This document shows, piece after piece, positions 61,868 to 64,000 of a stretch of DNA of 64,000 nt. The notes under the pieces are model-generated. The model was not told the origin of the DNA. It did no database searches and worked only from the letters and a program-made list of their open reading frames with translations. The position numbers and the translations under genes are program-made. Positions within the stretch are counted from its first letter, which is position 1; each line of letters opens with the position of its first letter. Source of the DNA: Nymphaea colorata (Eukaryota > Streptophyta > Magnoliopsida > Nymphaeales > Nymphaeaceae); assembly GCF_008831285.2 (NCBI RefSeq), contig NC_045139.1:30359206-30423205 (forward strand). The letters are read 5' to 3'.

Positions 61868-62045
61868 TTTGAACTCAGATGCAGTGACTGCTTTGAAAAG
61901 CCGGGGTGACTTGAGTAATATCTGAATGAAGGACAGATAGTGGAACAGTCCCTTGGCTGCTCTTTCTAGACTTACGACCTGAACTTTGTAGGTACTTGGC
62001 AATTGCACCGGTGGATCGCTGCAAGTCTGCAACTACTGAATTTTC
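61868..62045 (-). CDS. Possible terminal exon of an unrecognised gene
   Basis: On the minus strand an open frame reads VVADLQRSTGAIAKYLQSSG, then RKSRKSSQG, and ends FQSSHCI before a stop. Good acceptor sequences (AAAATTCAG, TTGCAG) lie just upstream and AATAAAAG lies about 70 bp downstream. Composition is protein-like and Ser/Lys-rich, but I do not know the family and found no convincing partner exon before 62100. It could be chance. Confidence 0.2.
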
Positions 62046-63104
62046 AGAAGTGCCGGAAAGATCTCACGTGGTGATGCTTCTTGAGATGGATCTTCCTGTA
62101 AAACTTAGCATTAAGCACAGGCAGTCAAGCTACGCCCGCCTGTGGAAAATAGTGGGAAGATAAAAGTGGGTCCATCTTTGTGCATAGGTGCGTGCATGCA
62201 TGTGTATGTGTGTGAAAGAGAGAAAGATAATAATACCACAAGGAAGAGTAGTGCCCATAATAGGAGACACACCTCATCTCATGCCCTTTAGCAGACCAAC
62301 TACGCTATGCTCCTTGGAGAAGAGAGAGATAGAGACAGAGAGAAAGAGAGTTGTAGCAATTCAATTGATTCCCCAATAAATGTGCGGCTGAAATTTGTGA
62401 ATTAGCTTTAAGTTTTCTTTCAAAACATTTCTGGAAGAATGTCCATGCAGACCGTCCGGAGCTAGAAATTTCGGGCAAAAGATAGTAATCTTCAATTAAA
62501 ACTCTTGAACCTCTTTCATGTGAACGGTTGTAAAGGAGCAACTGACGTGTAACTAAATAAAAGGTCTTTATGGTATTAATACGAAACAATTATGGGCTGC
62601 TGTGGGCAATGCAGATGTGACCTGCAATAGCAGAAAAAGTTAAACCAGGTTGCAGGTGAATCACGTTTACCCACTGTCCACGGTTCATCTTTATAAGTTC
62701 AGTAAATTTTATATTGCTAGCTCATGTCGAAACCAAGTTTTATTATTTCCATAAAAGAAAAACTGGCATCATTTAGACCTTCAACTTTAAGCTTTCAGAC
62801 ATGAGCCATACTTCTTAGAACACTTGCAATAATATCCAAGACAATTTTGTAAGAACTCACAAAATCAGACTTATGACAGTCAGCGCAGGTTTAGGAAGAC
62901 TCTACAAAATTGATCTCTTAGCATGTTCATGTTATGTAAATGCGTAAATTATAAGCAGGCTAAAATATTGTAGCTACGAGCATAAACGGGCTTTAAAGAA
63001 GGAACTGGATCATACTATCTTGTCAAGAATACTGCATCAACTACTGAAAAACCAGATATGCACTATTTAACAAAATCTGATTTGTATCTAATTTATAATA
63101 TGGA

Positions 63105-63105
<1 letters not shown>
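62046..63105. other. Intergenic, no gene recognised
   Basis: A minus-strand open frame at 62305-62589 has no family signature. Nothing else supported. Confidence 0.4.

Positions 63106-63157
<52 letters not shown>
63106..63157 (+). repeat. AT microsatellite
   Basis: A pure TA run of about 52 bp. The rest of 63158-64000 is AT-rich with no gene recognised. Confidence 0.9.
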
Positions 63158-63160
<3 letters not shown>

Positions 63161-64000
63161 TTAACCGGGAAAACCCTACGAGTAAAAGGTTCCACCATGA
63201 AGAGATAAAATTAATACATAGTAGGTCTTTCCGCTTCCTTTCAATCGAAAACAGCAAATTCACAAAGCATAAGCTTTCAGGCAAAGCTGTCACACTCCAA
63301 CCCTTTTGACCCTCAATTTTTTTTTTCTAAATATAAAACATTAAGGTGCGACGACACAACAATTCAAAATGAGATGAAACAGCAATTCAAAACGATGGGG
63401 CAAGCTTTCCATTATATAAGAATTTCAGTTCAGCTGTAGATATAAAAATGCCTCAAAATCACAGCACTGATGCCTAGAGCTATCTTGGGGCTTGTGTGGA
63501 TGACTGCCCACCCATCTCGTGTGCACACTTGTAAAAGTTTTGTTGTAATGATGTTGGATTTAGGCACATCAGATCCAAACTAATGCCCTGCAGCCCTACA
63601 TGCATCCAACCCATTGCAACAAGATGTTCACTTCCCTATAAGGCTGTAACTAAAAATTTCTGGTTCGGTCTCACCCAATTCCAAAGAGGCTGTCTTTCTT
63701 CCCAATTGCTTCTCTTATCTTTTTCCCCTTGAACTCTTCTTCTTCCTTCTTTTCGTGCCCACACACAAGGATGCCCTAAGGGGTGGACACAGTTAGCTGA
63801 AGCAATGGCTTGTAAGTGGTCAATTTCTAGTGCTCATTCTTTGAGAAAGTCAAAGCCAGCCACGGACATAGCAGTGAGAAGGGCCGGGCATCGGGCTGCC
63901 GGGGTTGATAGGAAGTCGAGGTTGGCCCGATTTTAATAAAACATGCACAAAATATAATATAAAATCTAAAAAATATAATATATAAATATAATTAACTATA

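Overview
This is nuclear DNA from a seed plant, most likely a flowering plant. The evidence is introns with GT/AG borders, plant-type gene families (an R2R3-MYB and an ATXR5/6-type SET protein), very long AT and CT/GA microsatellites, and many small non-autonomous transposons. Genes are sparse and most of the window is AT-rich decayed repeat. I cannot name the species from sequence alone. There are no CRISPR arrays or rRNA genes, and I found no credible tRNA.

Five protein-coding genes can be supported by splicing ORFs. (1) 2204-10681, minus: an ORMDL protein (ER regulator of sphingolipid synthesis) in three exons; its 7.1-kb second intron carries a decayed Ty1/copia pol, tandem repeats and a hAT-like element. 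(2) 15959-19251, plus: an ATXR5/ATXR6-type histone H3K27 monomethyltransferase in six exons, with an intact PCNA-binding motif but several altered key residues. (3) 20028-21620, plus: a 105-residue protein that is almost entirely one SIN3-type PAH domain. (4) 44940-49161, plus: a 769-residue WD40-repeat protein of the WDR44-like plant family in seven exons. (5) 59872-60912, minus: a 313-residue R2R3-MYB with a bHLH-interaction motif. Genes 2 and 3 are neighbours on the same strand and both are chromatin-related; no operon-like relation is implied.

Region by region: 1-2200 is AT-rich with one hAT-type MITE. 2.2-10.7 kb is the ORMDL gene. 10.7-15.9 kb is intergenic and holds a complete TRIM retrotransposon. 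16-21.6 kb holds the two chromatin genes. 21.6-44.9 kb is a gene desert of MITEs, solo LTRs, tandem duplications and microsatellites. 45-49.2 kb is the WD40 gene. 49.2-59.9 kb is intergenic with a second complete TRIM and a very long CT/TA tract. 59.9-60.9 kb is the MYB gene, and the rest is intergenic with one uncertain exon.

The most notable non-gene signal is a family of miniature LTR retrotransposons (TRIMs). It has two complete copies with 5-bp target duplications and three LTR fragments. Alongside it are at least five hAT-like MITEs, two of them with perfect 8-bp target duplications. Exon borders were placed by reading splice sites and family similarity by eye; no alignment or transcript data were available.
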